The position numbers were made by a program, and so were the translations under genes. From Actinoplanes sp. TFC3 (GTDB taxonomy: Bacteria; Actinomycetota; Actinomycetes; Mycobacteriales; Micromonosporaceae): a stretch of DNA of 64,000 nucleotides. The stretch lies in the NCBI RefSeq assembly GCF_001553785.1, contig NZ_LOJP01000001.1:2771794-2835793 (forward strand), in the 5' to 3' direction. The notes under the pieces were generated by a model. It saw only the letters and a program-made list of their open reading frames with translations. It was not told the DNA's origin and did no database searches. Positions 62,891-64,000 of this stretch are shown here, in pieces; position 1 is the stretch's first letter, and each line of letters starts with the position of its first letter.

Positions 62891-64000
62891 TCGCGGTCCT
62901 GCTGCTCACGCTGGCCGGCTGCGTGGTGGTGCGGGCCACCCGCGAGCCGCCCCCGCCGCCATTCCTGTTCGGCACCCTGGAGACGCTGCCCGAGCACGCG
63001 GCGACCGAGGCGGCGCACGGGATCAGGGTGGCCATGCTGGAGGCCGACTGGGGGTCCTACGAGCCCGCCGACGGGCGCTTCGACGACGCGTACGCCCAGC
63101 GCCTGCGCGAGCGCATCGCCAGCTACCGAGCCGCCGGGATGCGCGTGACATTGGGGCTGGGCCTGCACTACACCCCGGCGTGGCTGCTGCGCGATCCGGG
63201 CAGCCGGCTCGTTGACCAGCACGGCAACCGCTCGGCCGGGCTCAACCTGGTCTTCAGCCGGCGGATGCGCGAAAAGGCGGCCCGCTACCTCAGCCGGCTC
63301 GATCGTGACCTGGATCTGAGCAGCTTCTGGGCGCTCCGGCTGACCTCCGGCGCGCAACCCGAGGTGCTGTACCCGCCCGGCGGCAGCTACTGGGCGTTCG
63401 ACCCGGGCGCGCAGAACGGACCCGACCGGCCGCCCGGCGTGGCCCCCAACCCCCTGCCCGGATGGCGGCCCGGCGACCGGTCGGTCCCGGTGACCGAGAT
63501 CAGAACCTGGGCCGACTGGTACGTCCACAGCCTCGCCGGCGTCGTCACGTGGCAGATCGACCTGCTGTCCGGACTCGGCTTCACCGGTTATTTCCAGGTG
63601 CTCACCCCCGGGGCGGGGTCGAAGCCCTTCACCTACGCCCGCGACATCGCCGAGTACCTGCCCGACGGCATCACCGGCGTCGGCGCGGTGTGGCATGTCT
63701 TCTACGCCGCCCTGCCCGCCAATCCGCGGCTGATCGCCTACGTGTCCTCAATGGCCGACGAACCCGGGCAACCGCATCTGTGTGACCCCGGTGACCGCGA
63801 GGTGCCGCTGACCGATCCCCGGGTGAGCGGCTGGCCGGCCACGCGCTGGCTGACCCGGGTGGCCGCCGGCCACGGCTTCGGGCTCAGCGGCGAGAACCCG
63901 GGGCTGGATTTCCCGGCCCGGCTCAACGGTCATTACCGGGACACCTCGCCGCGCGGAATGATGGCTGCGGGCGTACAAGAAATGGCGTCCTGCGGTTTTC
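62863..64000 (+). CDS. Glycosidase-like lipoprotein (3' end outside window)
   Basis: Surface lipoprotein; at least 379 residues are visible and the gene continues. Signal with lipobox LAGC (VIAVLLLTLAGCVV), then a TIM-barrel resembling GH42-type or related glycosidases: GIRVAMLEADWGSYEPADGR, RERIASYRAAGMRVTLGLGL, HYTPAWLLRDPGSRLVDQHG. GGAGG lies 4 bases before the GTG, inside the sigma-factor gene. Catalytic residues cannot be placed with confidence. Being coupled to a sigma factor, it may sense or modify a surface glycan rather than act only in nutrition. Confidence 0.7.
   Translation, partial: MWKPSRRYVIAVLLLTLAGCVVVRATREPPPPPFLFGTLETLPEHAATEAAHGIRVAMLEADWGSYEPADGRFDDAYAQRLRERIASYRAAGMRVTLGLGLHYTPAWLLRDPGSRLVDQHGNRSAGLNLVFSRRMREKAARYLSRLDRDLDLSSFWALRLTSGAQPEVLYPPGGSYWAFDPGAQNGPDRPPGVAPNPLPGWRPGDRSVPVTEIRTWADWYVHSLAGVVTWQIDLLSGLGFTGYFQVLTPGAGSKPFTYARDIAEYLPDGITGVGAVWHVFYAALPANPRLIAYVSSMADEPGQPHLCDPGDREVPLTDPRVSGWPATRWLTRVAAGHGFGLSGENPGLDFPARLNGHYRDTSPRGMMAAGVQEMASCGF

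Overview
The window is a 64 kb chromosomal segment from a very GC-rich actinomycete. Codon third positions are almost always G or C, GTG starts are common, and many adjacent genes overlap by ATGA or GTGA. The gene families (DUF574 methyltransferase, DivIVA-domain protein, SigE-like factor with a membrane partner, DUF222/HNH protein, DtpA-like peroxidase with a PCuAC lipoprotein, secreted GH92) suggest Micromonosporaceae, possibly Actinoplanes. That placement is inference; no rRNA marker is present. I found no tRNA, rRNA, CRISPR array, phage or transposase, so this reads as chromosome with accessory and housekeeping genes mixed.

Region by region. 1-2.8 kb: two divergent TetR regulators around an inverted repeat; the second is coupled to an SGNH hydrolase. 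2.8-7.1 kb: a DHA2-type MFS pump, a PAP2/flippase-like fusion and a divergent TetR regulator, linked by five copies of one 16-17 bp inverted-repeat motif. 7.0-11 kb: a broken alpha/beta hydrolase, an ECF sigma factor with a C-terminal SnoaL-like domain, an HNH endonuclease with a half-conserved SOS-like box at its start, DUF2203 and DksA/TraR proteins. 11-20 kb: a C-rich non-coding stretch, secreted M4 and M1 metallopeptidases, a SigE-like factor with its membrane partner, IclR, thymidine kinase with a triplicated start region, and DivIVA. 20-30 kb: response regulator, M20 hydrolase, ferredoxin-P450 pair, polysaccharide deacetylase, a frameshifted MFS gene, a membrane-anchored trypsin-like protease and a roadblock-like protein. 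30-42 kb: TetR/acyl-CoA oxidase pair around a 17 bp palindrome, SDR, DUF4396 membrane protein behind a CsoR-like operator, methyltransferase, LexA, small alarmone synthetase, HPt and receiver proteins, Kup, Tat-exported ferritin-like protein and MntH. 42-50 kb: the Kdp potassium system with its sensor pair and two very small membrane peptides. 50-64 kb: PCuAC/DyP copper pair, assorted oxidoreductases and hydrolases, a GT1 glycosyltransferase/acetyltransferase pair, DUF1152, a secreted GH92 mannosidase, and an ECF sigma factor overlapping a lipoprotein glycosidase that runs off the window.

Themes: potassium uptake by two systems (constitutive-type Kup and inducible Kdp), metal handling (MntH, PCuAC/DyP, DUF4396), secreted degradative enzymes, and stress signalling (LexA, alarmone synthetase, three sigma factors). 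The most distinctive signals are regulatory: the five-site TetR regulon, a TGACA-n-CG-n-TGTCA palindrome shared by the M4 peptidase and GH92 promoters, the CsoR-like operator before DUF4396, the three stacked ribosome-binding/start modules before thymidine kinase, and a 27-residue peptide translationally coupled to kdpF.
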